DNA of 64,000 nt from Flavobacteriales bacterium (lineage in GTDB: Bacteria > Bacteroidota > Bacteroidia > Flavobacteriales_E > Vicingaceae), in contig JACJZB010000003.1 of the NCBI GenBank assembly GCA_020635815.1, positions 124,001 through 188,000 on the forward strand, written 5' to 3'. Position numbers and translations under genes: made by a program. Below the pieces are notes generated by a model that was not told the DNA's origin, ran no database searches, and was given only the letters and a program-made list of their open reading frames with translations. Below, in pieces: positions 1 through 8,512 of this stretch (the stretch's first letter is position 1; every line of letters starts with the position of its first letter).

Positions 1-160
1 GGCTGAAACAGTTTCAACTAGGCTGCTTGTTGATGCTGCTATTTTAATTAAGAGTGGCTTGCCGCTTAGGTTGTCTTGCTTTGTTGCAATTGCAGAGCCT
101 TTAACAGACGACGAAGATACAGTTGAAGCATTAAAAGACTTGATAAGTTTGAGTATTTAA
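1..160 (+). CDS. norQ: NorQ/CbbQ-type MoxR AAA ATPase, C-terminal end only (partial)
   Basis: The reading frame enters from the left edge and stops at 158-160, giving about 52 residues. It contains STRLLVDAAILIKSGLPLR and then AIAEPLTDDEDTVEALKDL, which resembles the C-terminal helical cap of the NirQ/NorQ/CbbQ/GvpN AAA+ family. These ATPases work with a VWA-domain partner (NorD or CbbO) to activate a metalloenzyme such as nitric oxide reductase or Rubisco. The NorD-like partner lies at 1069-2832, and nirS, norE and norF follow, so a role in nitric oxide reductase maturation is favoured. The Walker motifs lie outside the window, so activity cannot be judged. Confidence 0.75.
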   Translation, partial: AETVSTRLLVDAAILIKSGLPLRLSCFVAIAEPLTDDEDTVEALKDLISLSI

Positions 161-417
161 ACTTATACCATTAAAACCGGTTCAGAAGAGGGAGTTCTTG
201 ATTTATTTAGGTTGTAGATGATTATGGATGAACTCGGTGATTTTGTGTAGAACGATATTATTAATTTAATGAGACCGTAAAGATGTTTAATGAAAAAAAT
301 GTTATTATTAATTTAGTAGCCGAAGAAAAGATATTTTTTAATCTTTAAATAGGGTTACTTTTTTTGATAAAAGAATATTGAAGGCAATAACTAACATTAG
401 CTAATTAAATAATAAAG

Positions 418-1065
418 ATGGAAAAATCATTTTACAAACAACTAATAGAGAATAATCGTAATTGGGTTAAAAGAAAACTAGCTGAGGATGAGAATTTCTT
501 TGCAAATTTAGCAGATGGTCAACAACCGCCAGTATTGTGGATAGGCTGTGCAGACAGTAGGGTGCCAGCAAATGAATTAATAGGAGCAAAGGCAGGAGAA
601 GTTTTTGTGCATCGTAACATTGCAAACATGGTTATTCATTCTGATATGAGTATGTTGAGTGTGTTAGATTATGCAGTAAATGTGTTAAAAGTAAGGCACA
701 TTATAGTTTGTGGGCATTATGGTTGTGGTGGTGTGAAAGCAGCTATGGGAAATCAGAATATAGGATTAATAGATAACTGGATTAGACATATTAAAGATAT
801 TTACCGTTTTCATCATGAAGAATTAAATAATATTAAAGATGAAAAGAAAAGATTTGACCGTTTTGTTGAGTTAAATGTTGTAGAGCAAGTTTATGACTTA
901 GCTAAAACATCAATTGTGCAAACTGCATGGAAAAATGATCAAGTATTGCATGTGCATGGTTGGGTTTATAATATTAGAGACGGAAATGTAATTGACTTAG
1001 ACGTAAACTTTAGTAATGAAGATAATCTTGATGACGTCTATAAATTAATGATCAAAAAGAAATAA
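418..1065 (+). CDS. can: Beta-class carbonic anhydrase
   Basis: This 215-residue protein should interconvert CO2 and bicarbonate in the cytoplasm using a zinc ion. The beta-class ligand set is visible: CADSRVP gives Cys44 and the Asp46/Arg48 dyad, and HYGCGG gives His100 and Cys103. Length matches bacterial beta-carbonic anhydrases, and no signal peptide is present. It sits 257 bp after the NorQ end and only 3 bp before the NorD start, so it is probably cotranscribed with norD. A carbonic anhydrase between the two halves of a NorQ/NorD pair is unusual. Nothing in the sequence tells whether its role is tied to denitrification or only to CO2 and pH balance. Confidence 0.93.
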   Translation: MEKSFYKQLIENNRNWVKRKLAEDENFFANLADGQQPPVLWIGCADSRVPANELIGAKAGEVFVHRNIANMVIHSDMSMLSVLDYAVNVLKVRHIIVCGHYGCGGVKAAMGNQNIGLIDNWIRHIKDIYRFHHEELNNIKDEKKRFDRFVELNVVEQVYDLAKTSIVQTAWKNDQVLHVHGWVYNIRDGNVIDLDVNFSNEDNLDDVYKLMIKKK

Positions 1066-1068
1066 TAA

Positions 1069-2832
1069 ATGGAAATAGATCAACTCATATTTAAAAGGAT
1101 ACACAAGTTTTATAAAAAGCTAACGGTTAAAGTTGATTTAGAACAAGAAAAAAGGACTGTAAATTTAGAACCTTTAAAGCCTAGGCTAACTATCCTTTCT
1201 AGAGCTTTAACTGGTTTGCAAAATGAGGTTGTAACATCTGAAAGAGAAGGTGGTTGGTCAGGATTAAAGTTTTATTTACCTCAAAATATTGCCTTTTGTG
1301 AAAAAATAGAAGATAATATTAATTTCTTTATATTCCGAGTACTTTATTTATCTGTACAACAAAAAGAACGTATAAACTGGCCTGAAGGAGAGGATCAGAA
1401 AGTTTCGTTGGCGCAGTCAAAAGCTGAAGAGTCTTCCGCTCAAATATTAGCTCAACTCTTTGATGAATATCCAGCCACAAAAACAATTTATGAAACATTA
1501 AAAAATGAGTTAGAGCAGTTTTATAAAAAACAAAACAAACCAGTAGATTACAGTTGGCTTTTTGGTAGGTGGATGAAACAAAATCCTCATGAGTTTATTG
1601 CCAATACCACTTCGCCTAATCAAAATAAAAATTTAGAGAAGCCTGAAATTACTACTGAAATGGATGCGAATCCGAGTGATGAAGTAACAGTTGTAGGTAT
1701 TGATAAAAAACAAATTGAGGATAATGTAGTTCAAAATCAGTTTGAAAAGGTTGATACACTATCAGAGTTTAATGGCACATTTAAAGAAATGGAAGGGGAG
1801 GATACCTTAAGTGATGATGAGGAAGCACTCAGAGAACTAAGTTTAAAACATACTGTTCGTGCCGATGATATTTCGCATTCAGTATATAAAGCAGAATTTG
1901 TAAATACTAAATCAAACATTTTAGTTGAAGCAGAAAACGAAAAAGGCAACTATCTATTTTATGATGAATGGGATTACAAAAAGCGAGTTTACAAGCCAAA
2001 CTTTTGTAAGGTTTACCCGAAAACAGCAACTATAAAGTCTGAGAGTTATGCAAAAAAGACATTACAAGAAAATGCCTCAACTTTAAAAGAGTTGTTTCGT
2101 CTCTTTGCTCAAATTCATAATGAATATGAAAAAGTAGAACGAGTTAATGCTGGTGATGAAATAGATTTTGATGCAGTTACCGATGCATTTACAGAAATGC
2201 TATCGCAGCGAACACCATCAGAAAAATTATATACTACTAAACGCAAAAGAAAAAAAGATTTGTCGGTATTAATTTTATTAGACACAAGTCTTTCTGCTGA
2301 TGGATATACAAATAACGAAAGAGTGCTTGACGTAGAGAAGAAGGCAGTTATACTTTTTGGTGAAGTTCTGAATGATTATAATATTTCGTTTCAAGTAGAT
2401 ACTTTTTCCTCTCGAACACGAAACAATTGCTCATATCAATCGGTAAAAACATTCAGGGAAAATTGGGCAAAAGCGAAATTACGTATTGGCGGAATTGAAA
2501 CAGAAGGATATACTAGAATTGGAACAGCATTGAGACATGCGGGGAGTTTGCTTGAAAAAGAACCTACACAACGGAAGTGGATAATTCTGTTGTCGGATGG
2601 TAAACCTAATGATTATGATACTTATGAGGGAGTTTATGGTGTTGAAGATGTAAAGCAATCATTAAGAGAATTAGATAAAAAACACATCAATACTTTTGCT
2701 TTGGCAATAGAGGCACAAGCTAAATATTATTTACCACAAATGTTTGGGCATAATAATTATAATATACTACCCAAGCCATCAGACTTACCAATAGCATTTA
2801 GTAAGTTTTATAAACGAATAATCAACGATTAG
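1069..2832 (+). CDS. norD: NorD/CbbO-type VWA-domain activation protein
   Basis: This is a 587-residue cytoplasmic protein without a signal peptide. The C-terminal third is a von Willebrand factor A domain with a MIDAS motif, DTSLS, starting at Asp405, and later LLSDGKPNDYD. The N-terminal two thirds are helical, and the middle (about residues 190-270) is acidic and low in complexity. NorD and CbbO proteins pair with NorQ/CbbQ ATPases to insert or remodel metal centres. The matching ATPase end is at 1-160, and nirS lies 350 bp downstream. NorD is preferred to CbbO because of the denitrification context, but the sequence alone does not exclude another client enzyme. It starts 3 bp after the carbonic anhydrase stop. 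Confidence 0.82.
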   Translation: MEIDQLIFKRIHKFYKKLTVKVDLEQEKRTVNLEPLKPRLTILSRALTGLQNEVVTSEREGGWSGLKFYLPQNIAFCEKIEDNINFFIFRVLYLSVQQKERINWPEGEDQKVSLAQSKAEESSAQILAQLFDEYPATKTIYETLKNELEQFYKKQNKPVDYSWLFGRWMKQNPHEFIANTTSPNQNKNLEKPEITTEMDANPSDEVTVVGIDKKQIEDNVVQNQFEKVDTLSEFNGTFKEMEGEDTLSDDEEALRELSLKHTVRADDISHSVYKAEFVNTKSNILVEAENEKGNYLFYDEWDYKKRVYKPNFCKVYPKTATIKSESYAKKTLQENASTLKELFRLFAQIHNEYEKVERVNAGDEIDFDAVTDAFTEMLSQRTPSEKLYTTKRKRKKDLSVLILLDTSLSADGYTNNERVLDVEKKAVILFGEVLNDYNISFQVDTFSSRTRNNCSYQSVKTFRENWAKAKLRIGGIETEGYTRIGTALRHAGSLLEKEPTQRKWIILLSDGKPNDYDTYEGVYGVEDVKQSLRELDKKHINTFALAIEAQAKYYLPQMFGHNNYNILPKPSDLPIAFSKFYKRIIND

Positions 2833-3183
2833 TTTTTCTTTAGGCTTAGTTTTTTATGTTGAGACTCGTATGACGAGCATCATACATTTTATCAAAAATA
2901 TTCGCTATAGGTGCTTATATATGTATATTTGTGAAAATAGATTAAAAACTAATAGTCAATATGTATAAGAATATCATGGTATGGAATCAATTAGTATTTA
3001 TAATACGTTTTTTTAAAACGTGATTTATATCATGAAAATAGCTTCCAAAAGCCACATCTTTTGTTGAGCAATGTCATTTAGGTTAATAAAAGACTAGCGT
3101 ATCTTTATCTAAAATTTAGAACATATAATAAACAGTTAAAAAATGAATCAATAATCTATAAATATTTAAAAAAAAAAGAAATC
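2833..3183. other. Intergenic region upstream of nirS
   Basis: This 351-bp gap has no convincing coding frame. It is very AT-rich and holds the promoter region of nirS, including the FNR-like palindrome at 3021-3032 and two possible -7 elements: ATCTTTTG at 3056-3063 and TATCTTTA at 3100-3107. No clear hairpin terminator for norD was seen. Confidence 0.6.
3021..3032 (+). promoter_or_regulatory. FNR/DNR-like operator upstream of nirS
   Basis: The perfect palindrome TGAT-TTAT-ATCA has the half-sites and 4-bp spacing of the Crp/FNR family consensus TTGATnnnnATCAA. About 30 bp downstream is ATCTTTTG (3056-3063), a partial match to the Bacteroidota -7 element. That spacing suits an activator bound near -41. 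Control by a nitric oxide or oxygen-responsive regulator is inference; no regulator gene is in the window. Confidence 0.5.
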
Positions 3184-4839
3184 ATGAAAAAGAAACATTT
3201 AATTTACTTATCAATCGCTGGTTCGATGGCTTTGTTTAGTTGTGGTGGTAGTGGTGGTGAAGAAAAGCCAGTAGAAGCAGAAGCTCCTGTTACTGATGGT
3301 ATAGTAGTAACAGATGCTGAGATGGAGCAAGCAAAAGCAATTTATTTTGATAGATGTGCTGGATGTCACGGTTCATCACGTTTAGGAGCAACAGGGCCAC
3401 ATTTACTACCTGAAGCACCAGAAGGAAATCCTGCACCAGGAACAAAATTATTAGGAGCAGCTGGGTTAAGAGCATTTATTGAAAATGGTACTCCAGCAGG
3501 TATGCCAGAGTGGAAAGGAATTATGACTGAGCAAGAAATTGAATTAATGACTAGATTTCTTCAGCTTGATCCACCTGTTGTGCCACCATTTGGATTAACA
3601 GAAATGAATGAATCATGGAAGTTAATCGTTCCTGTGGCTGACAGACCTACAAAACCACAACACTCAAGAAACATTGATAACTATTTCGGTGTAATTATGA
3701 GAGACGCTGGTAAGGTAGCTGTAATTGATGGTGATACTAAAGAACAGCTAGCTGTTTTGCCTACTGGTTTTGCAGTTCACATCTTAAGAGGGTCAGCTTC
3801 TGGAAGGTACATTTATTCAGTAGGTAGAGATGGTAGAGTAACGATGATAGATACTTACTACGATGAGCCAAAAATTGTTGCAGAAGTAAGAGGTGCATTT
3901 GATGCTCGTTCGGTTGAAGTATCTAAGTTTAAAGGATATGAAGATAAATACTTAGTATTTGGTGGTTATAGCCCGGCTCATATCGCAATTATGGATGCAC
4001 AAACTTTAGAGCCAATTAGTGTAACACCAACTGCTGGTAACGCATGTGATGGTGATAAAGAGTTTATTGAAGAAGCTCGTGTAGCAGCTATCGTTGCTTC
4101 TCATACAGACCCAGTTTGGATTTGTAACATTAAAGAAAGAGGGATGGTTTCAATTGTTGATTATACTGACCCTAAAGCTCCACAAATTACTGAAATACCA
4201 ACTGCAAGATTCTTACATGATGGTGGGTTTGATGTAACAGGACGTTACTTCTTAGTTGCTGCAAATGCTGCAAATAAAATTGTTGTGATTGATGTGCCAA
4301 ACAAAAAGTTAGTTGAAATTATTGAAACAGGAACTAAGCCACACCCTGGTAGAGGAGCAAATATTAAAAATGATTTAGGTGAGCTATGGGTTACTTCTCA
4401 TTTAGGTGAAAATAAATTATCTTTCATTAAAACAGATGAGGGAGAAGGTCAATGGACTGTGGTTAAGGAAATTACTGCTCCTGGTAATGGAGGTGGAGCT
4501 TTATTCGTAAAATCTCACCCAAAATCTAAACACTTATGGGTAGATAGAACTTTAAATCCAGATGCTGCATTACATTCTGTTGTTGATGTGTTTGATACTA
4601 AGACATTAGAGCACAAGAAAACTTTAACAATGCCAGAAGGTGCTGATGGAAGAATGGTACACATGGAATACAATAAAGCTGGTGATGAAGTTTGGGTTTC
4701 TGTATTCATGGGAGAGAAAAGTGCAATTTTAGTTTATGATGATAAAACCTTAGAATTGAAACAAATGATTCAAGGAGATTGGGTGCAAAATCCAACAGGT
4801 AAATTCAACATGTACAACACAACTCATGACATATATTAG
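3184..4839 (+). CDS. nirS: Cytochrome cd1 nitrite reductase (NO-forming)
   Basis: This 551-residue protein should reduce nitrite to nitric oxide in the periplasm. An N-terminal cytochrome c domain has the heme-binding CAGCH at 58-62 and a likely axial Met107 (PAGMPEW). The C-terminal eight-bladed propeller for heme d1 has the family's key histidines: His199 (FAVHI, proximal ligand), His307 (ASHTDP) and His345 (FLHDGGFD). The end, TGKFNMYNTTHDIY, is a NirS hallmark. The leader ends in LFSC at Cys20, a lipobox, so this enzyme looks membrane-anchored, whereas classical NirS is soluble. A FNR-like site lies upstream and a strong terminator follows directly. No nirF, nirD, nirL, nirG, nirH, nirJ or nirN is nearby, so d1 assembly must be encoded elsewhere. 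Confidence 0.95.
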   Translation: MKKKHLIYLSIAGSMALFSCGGSGGEEKPVEAEAPVTDGIVVTDAEMEQAKAIYFDRCAGCHGSSRLGATGPHLLPEAPEGNPAPGTKLLGAAGLRAFIENGTPAGMPEWKGIMTEQEIELMTRFLQLDPPVVPPFGLTEMNESWKLIVPVADRPTKPQHSRNIDNYFGVIMRDAGKVAVIDGDTKEQLAVLPTGFAVHILRGSASGRYIYSVGRDGRVTMIDTYYDEPKIVAEVRGAFDARSVEVSKFKGYEDKYLVFGGYSPAHIAIMDAQTLEPISVTPTAGNACDGDKEFIEEARVAAIVASHTDPVWICNIKERGMVSIVDYTDPKAPQITEIPTARFLHDGGFDVTGRYFLVAANAANKIVVIDVPNKKLVEIIETGTKPHPGRGANIKNDLGELWVTSHLGENKLSFIKTDEGEGQWTVVKEITAPGNGGGALFVKSHPKSKHLWVDRTLNPDAALHSVVDVFDTKTLEHKKTLTMPEGADGRMVHMEYNKAGDEVWVSVFMGEKSAILVYDDKTLELKQMIQGDWVQNPTGKFNMYNTTHDIY

Positions 4840-4860
4840 TTAGGTTATTGGTTATGAGTC

Positions 4861-4890
4861 AGGAGGGGGAGTGATTCCCCTCCTTTTTTT
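4861..4890 (+). terminator. Rho-independent terminator after nirS
   Basis: A GC-rich stem (AGGAGGGG paired with CCCCTCCT, short loop) is followed by a run of seven T. It begins 21 bp after the nirS stop and separates nirS from the heme-uptake operon. Confidence 0.9.
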
Positions 4891-4979
4891 GTGATATAAC
4901 TCACTTTAAAAACCCAATTTTGTCAGCTAAAAGTGTAATAACCTATATTAACTTTGATTTAAATTATAAAAAGATAAAA

Positions 4980-6248
4980 ATGAAAAAAAATATAACAGTT
5001 TTAAGTTTAGTGATGGCGATGGTTGTTTCTAATTTATTCGGACAATCACTTAATGATTCAACCTCTATGGAGGCTTTTTATACTAACCAAGTTTTTTATA
5101 GTTTAAGTAATGGTGAAGTAGCTAATATTGATAATAATAACTGGGAGCTTGGTTTTTCAACTTCGGGAAATGGGGCAGCAGGAAGTTCAATTATTTTAAA
5201 TGAAGCAACAACAACTTTATGGGCTTACCCGGGAGATATCTCAGAATGGTCAGCTTTTGATACTACAGGATATGAAGGATGGGAACAGTTATTGAATACA
5301 GATACAAGCTGGACTAATGGAGCTTTTAATGTTCATAGAGGTGCTTCTGGCACTTTTGATATGGGATGGGGAGTTTTAAATCCGATGAATAATTATTGGA
5401 CTTTTGGCGATTCATTGTATTTGGTAAAATTGAGTGATAACTCTTTTCGTAAGCTTTGGATAGTAAGTTTAAAGTCTGGTACTTGGGAATATAAGTATGC
5501 CAATATTGACGGCTCGAATGAGCAAACGTTTTCTTTCTTAAAAACAAATTATCCAAACAGAAATTTTGTTTATCATTCTATTTTAAATAACGTTATTATT
5601 GATAGAGAACCAGATAATACTACCTGGGACTTAATGTTTGCAAAACATACTGATTATGTAAACCCTCCTGGAACTTATGTCTCTGTTTCAAGTGTGTTTA
5701 CTAATAAAAATGTGTGGAGTGCAAAGGCCTATGAAGCAAATTTTGCAGCAGCATCTACTTCAACAACACCTCAAACAATATTAAATCAAAACATTACCAA
5801 TATAGGACGAGAATGGAAGAAGTTTAGCTCTTCAACGGGTTGGACAGTTTTCGATTCTATTGCTTATTTTGTTTATGATAATGATAGCTCAAGTTTTTAT
5901 CGACTCGTTTTTACAGGTTTTGGAGGTATGATGTCGGGTAAAACTTATTTTAATAAAGAGCTTTTGCAAAATGTGTCAGTTAATGATGTTGACCAAAATG
6001 TTCAATTAAGCATTTATCCAAACCCTACACAAGGAAATGTAACTTTGTTGGTCGATTATCCTTCAAGCGACAATGTAGAAATAAAAATTGTTGATTTATC
6101 TGGGAAACTAGCTTATCAAAATATTTTAGGATTGTCAGCTGGAATAAATCAAAAAGTACTAGACATCAATCACTTAACCAGTGGAGTTTATATTATGTCT
6201 ATTAGAAATGAAAAATTTAATACTTCTCAAAAGTTGATTATTAGGTAA
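4980..6248 (+). CDS. HmuY-like heme-binding protein with T9SS sorting domain
   Basis: This 422-residue secreted protein starts at the ATG at 4980; a TTG 60 bp upstream would add a stretch that hides the signal peptide. The leader MKKNITVLSLVMAMVVSNLFG is followed by a HmuY-type region with paired NNWELGF and NTTWDLMFAKHTDY segments, as in Bacteroidota heme-scavenging proteins. The last 80 residues start at LSIYPNPTQG and end in QKLIIR, a type A type IX secretion sorting domain, so the protein should be released or surface-attached. It overlaps the TonB receptor start by one base (TAATG) and shares its layout with the lipoprotein at 8512-9483. Heme as ligand is inferred from family and context; the binding residues cannot be assigned with certainty. 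Confidence 0.75.
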   Translation: MKKNITVLSLVMAMVVSNLFGQSLNDSTSMEAFYTNQVFYSLSNGEVANIDNNNWELGFSTSGNGAAGSSIILNEATTTLWAYPGDISEWSAFDTTGYEGWEQLLNTDTSWTNGAFNVHRGASGTFDMGWGVLNPMNNYWTFGDSLYLVKLSDNSFRKLWIVSLKSGTWEYKYANIDGSNEQTFSFLKTNYPNRNFVYHSILNNVIIDREPDNTTWDLMFAKHTDYVNPPGTYVSVSSVFTNKNVWSAKAYEANFAAASTSTTPQTILNQNITNIGREWKKFSSSTGWTVFDSIAYFVYDNDSSSFYRLVFTGFGGMMSGKTYFNKELLQNVSVNDVDQNVQLSIYPNPTQGNVTLLVDYPSSDNVEIKIVDLSGKLAYQNILGLSAGINQKVLDINHLTSGVYIMSIRNEKFNTSQKLIIR

Positions 6249-8512
6249 TGGAGAACAGAAATTGGAAGTTGGAAATTAGAGGGCTGAGGATAATATTTCT
6301 TCGGTCTTCTATTTTTATATTTCTTGCTTTTACAGTTTTAACATCATTCGCTCAATCAAAAGTTCAAATTCTGAATAAAGAAGATAATCAGCCTATATTT
6401 TTAGCTCATGTAAAATTTTCGAGCCTTTCGGGGAGTGAAAAAAACAAGTTTAAATGGTTAGTATCTGATGAAAATGGATTTGCGATAAACCCCTTTCAGG
6501 ATACCACAAAAGTAGAAGTTACATTTGTTGGGTTTGAAACAGAATCCATTATTTTATTACCAAACGAGACTAAAAAAATTAAACTATCACAAAGTCCTTT
6601 TGGATTAAATGAGATGGTGTTTACAGCACAATTTACACCTGTAGAAATGCAGAAGTCTGTTTATGATGTAAAAGCAATAAAAGAAGAAAAAATTATTGAA
6701 AAAGGAGCGACCAACCTAAGGGAAGCTTTAACAAATGAATTAAATTTTAAAACCAATAACGGACACGTAAATGAAACGGCAATTAATTTAAATGGATTAT
6801 CAGGTAATCATGTAAAATTTATGATTGATGGTGTTCCAGTTGAGGGGCGGTTAAGTGGAAACATTGATTTGTCGCAAATAAATTTAAACGAAATTGAAAA
6901 GATAGAAATAATTGAAGGACCTTCGTCTGTTGCTTATGGTACAAATGCCTTAGGTGGTGTTATAAATGTAATTACAAAAAAAAACCAGCTCAAAAAAGTT
7001 GATGTAAACGTTAAAAGTTATTACGAATCGGTTGGGCAATATAATGTAAGTGGAAAAGTTGGGTTTAAAATAAAACGTAATCTATTTAAAGTGTCTGGTG
7101 GTAGAAACTTTTTTGAGGGATTTGCCAATCAAGATACATCAAGGTTTAAAGATTGGAAGCCAAGAGAACAGTATTTTGGCTCATTTTTGTTTAGCAGAAG
7201 AATTCATCATTTAAAACTCTCATACATTCTTGATGGCTTTACAGAAACAATGACAAGTAGAGGGGCTCCTCGTGCACCATACTTTGTTAATGCGTTTGAT
7301 ACACATTACAAAACAAAAAGATTAACCAACAAAGTGTTGTTAAATGGAAGATTGTCGAAAGATAATTTTTTAGATATAACTCTTTCTCAATCTTACTATC
7401 AAAGGGCAAGAAATATTTATTTTAAAGATTTAACTACTTTAGAGGAAACACTAACAGCAAGCAACACCGATCAAGATACAACCTTATTTAATAATTATAT
7501 GTTTAGAGGTGTTTTCAGCACCAATTCGGATAGTTCAAAAATTAATTTTATAGTTGGTACTGAATTAAAACTTGATGTTACAGAAGCAGAACGAGTTACT
7601 AACTATAAACAAGAAATTGGTGATTATGCAATTTTTGGAAACATAAGATATAACCCCATAAAGTCAATAACTATTCAGCCTGGCGTTCGTTATGGATACA
7701 ATACAAAATACAAGGCACCAATAGTCCCTTCTATTAATGTTCTTGTAAATTTATGGGGAAGTACAATAGTTCGAGCTTCTTATGCAAAGGGCTTTAGGGC
7801 TCCAGATTTAAAAGAATTGTATCTAGAATTTCATTACAATTCAACGATTAACCTTTTCGGAAATGAAAAATTAAGCTCTGAAAATTCAGACCACGTTAAC
7901 CTTTCGGTAGATTTTCATAAAGAGTTTAAAAACCATAAATTGAGAGTTGTACCTAAGGTGTATTATTCAAAAATTAATAACTTAATCGATTTGGCTCAAA
8001 CTTCTCCTATAAATTGGACTTACACCAATGTTGATTACCTTATTACTCAAGGGGCATCGTTAACGTTGAATTATGATTATAATAACTTTAATTTTAACGC
8101 AGCTTACAGTTATTATGGAAATTTTAATTCTCAATTCAATAATTTAAGCAAACAAAATCAGTTTTTTTATTCAAACGATGCTTCTGCTGGAGTGGCTTAC
8201 TTGTTTGATAGTTTAGATTTAAAGTTCAATTTAACTTATAAATACACGGGTACAATTAAGAGTTACTATTTGGATGATGATAAAAATATCAACGAAAGTT
8301 TTATTGGCGATTACCATACTTTTGATTTTACAGCTACAAAACGATTTTGGAAAAGAAGAATTGCTTTAACTGGTGGGGTTAAAAATTTGTTTGATGTAAA
8401 AGATGTAAAAATGACTGGTCAGGTTTTTGGTGTTTCTAATTCTAGTGATGCTTCTGCTTTAAATGTGCTGTGGGGTAGGTCTTATTTCGTATCTTTAAAT
8501 CTTAATTTTTAA
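6248..8512 (+). CDS. TonB-dependent receptor, probable heme (HmuR-like) transporter
   Basis: This 754-residue outer-membrane protein has a signal peptide ending near TSFAQS. An N-terminal carboxypeptidase-like regulatory domain (about 28-105) is followed by a plug domain (about 125-245) with FMIDGVPVEG and GPSSVAYGTNALGGVINVIT, then a long beta-barrel ending in the aromatic SLNLNF. Such receptors import large ligands using TonB energy. It is sandwiched between two HmuY-like genes with one-base overlaps at both ends, which is the layout of a heme-uptake operon (hmuY-hmuR type). Heme specificity is therefore inferred from its neighbours. Its place next to nirS and the cytochrome genes fits a high demand for heme during denitrification. 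Confidence 0.88.
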   Translation: MENRNWKLEIRGLRIIFLRSSIFIFLAFTVLTSFAQSKVQILNKEDNQPIFLAHVKFSSLSGSEKNKFKWLVSDENGFAINPFQDTTKVEVTFVGFETESIILLPNETKKIKLSQSPFGLNEMVFTAQFTPVEMQKSVYDVKAIKEEKIIEKGATNLREALTNELNFKTNNGHVNETAINLNGLSGNHVKFMIDGVPVEGRLSGNIDLSQINLNEIEKIEIIEGPSSVAYGTNALGGVINVITKKNQLKKVDVNVKSYYESVGQYNVSGKVGFKIKRNLFKVSGGRNFFEGFANQDTSRFKDWKPREQYFGSFLFSRRIHHLKLSYILDGFTETMTSRGAPRAPYFVNAFDTHYKTKRLTNKVLLNGRLSKDNFLDITLSQSYYQRARNIYFKDLTTLEETLTASNTDQDTTLFNNYMFRGVFSTNSDSSKINFIVGTELKLDVTEAERVTNYKQEIGDYAIFGNIRYNPIKSITIQPGVRYGYNTKYKAPIVPSINVLVNLWGSTIVRASYAKGFRAPDLKELYLEFHYNSTINLFGNEKLSSENSDHVNLSVDFHKEFKNHKLRVVPKVYYSKINNLIDLAQTSPINWTYTNVDYLITQGASLTLNYDYNNFNFNAAYSYYGNFNSQFNNLSKQNQFFYSNDASAGVAYLFDSLDLKFNLTYKYTGTIKSYYLDDDKNINESFIGDYHTFDFTATKRFWKRRIALTGGVKNLFDVKDVKMTGQVFGVSNSSDASALNVLWGRSYFVSLNLNF

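Noticed and set aside
1..2832. CbbQ/CbbO Rubisco activase with carbonic anhydrase as a carbon-fixation unit
   Set aside because: No Rubisco or carboxysome gene is visible and nirS, norE and norF follow, so NorQ/NorD is the better reading; kept only as an alternative.
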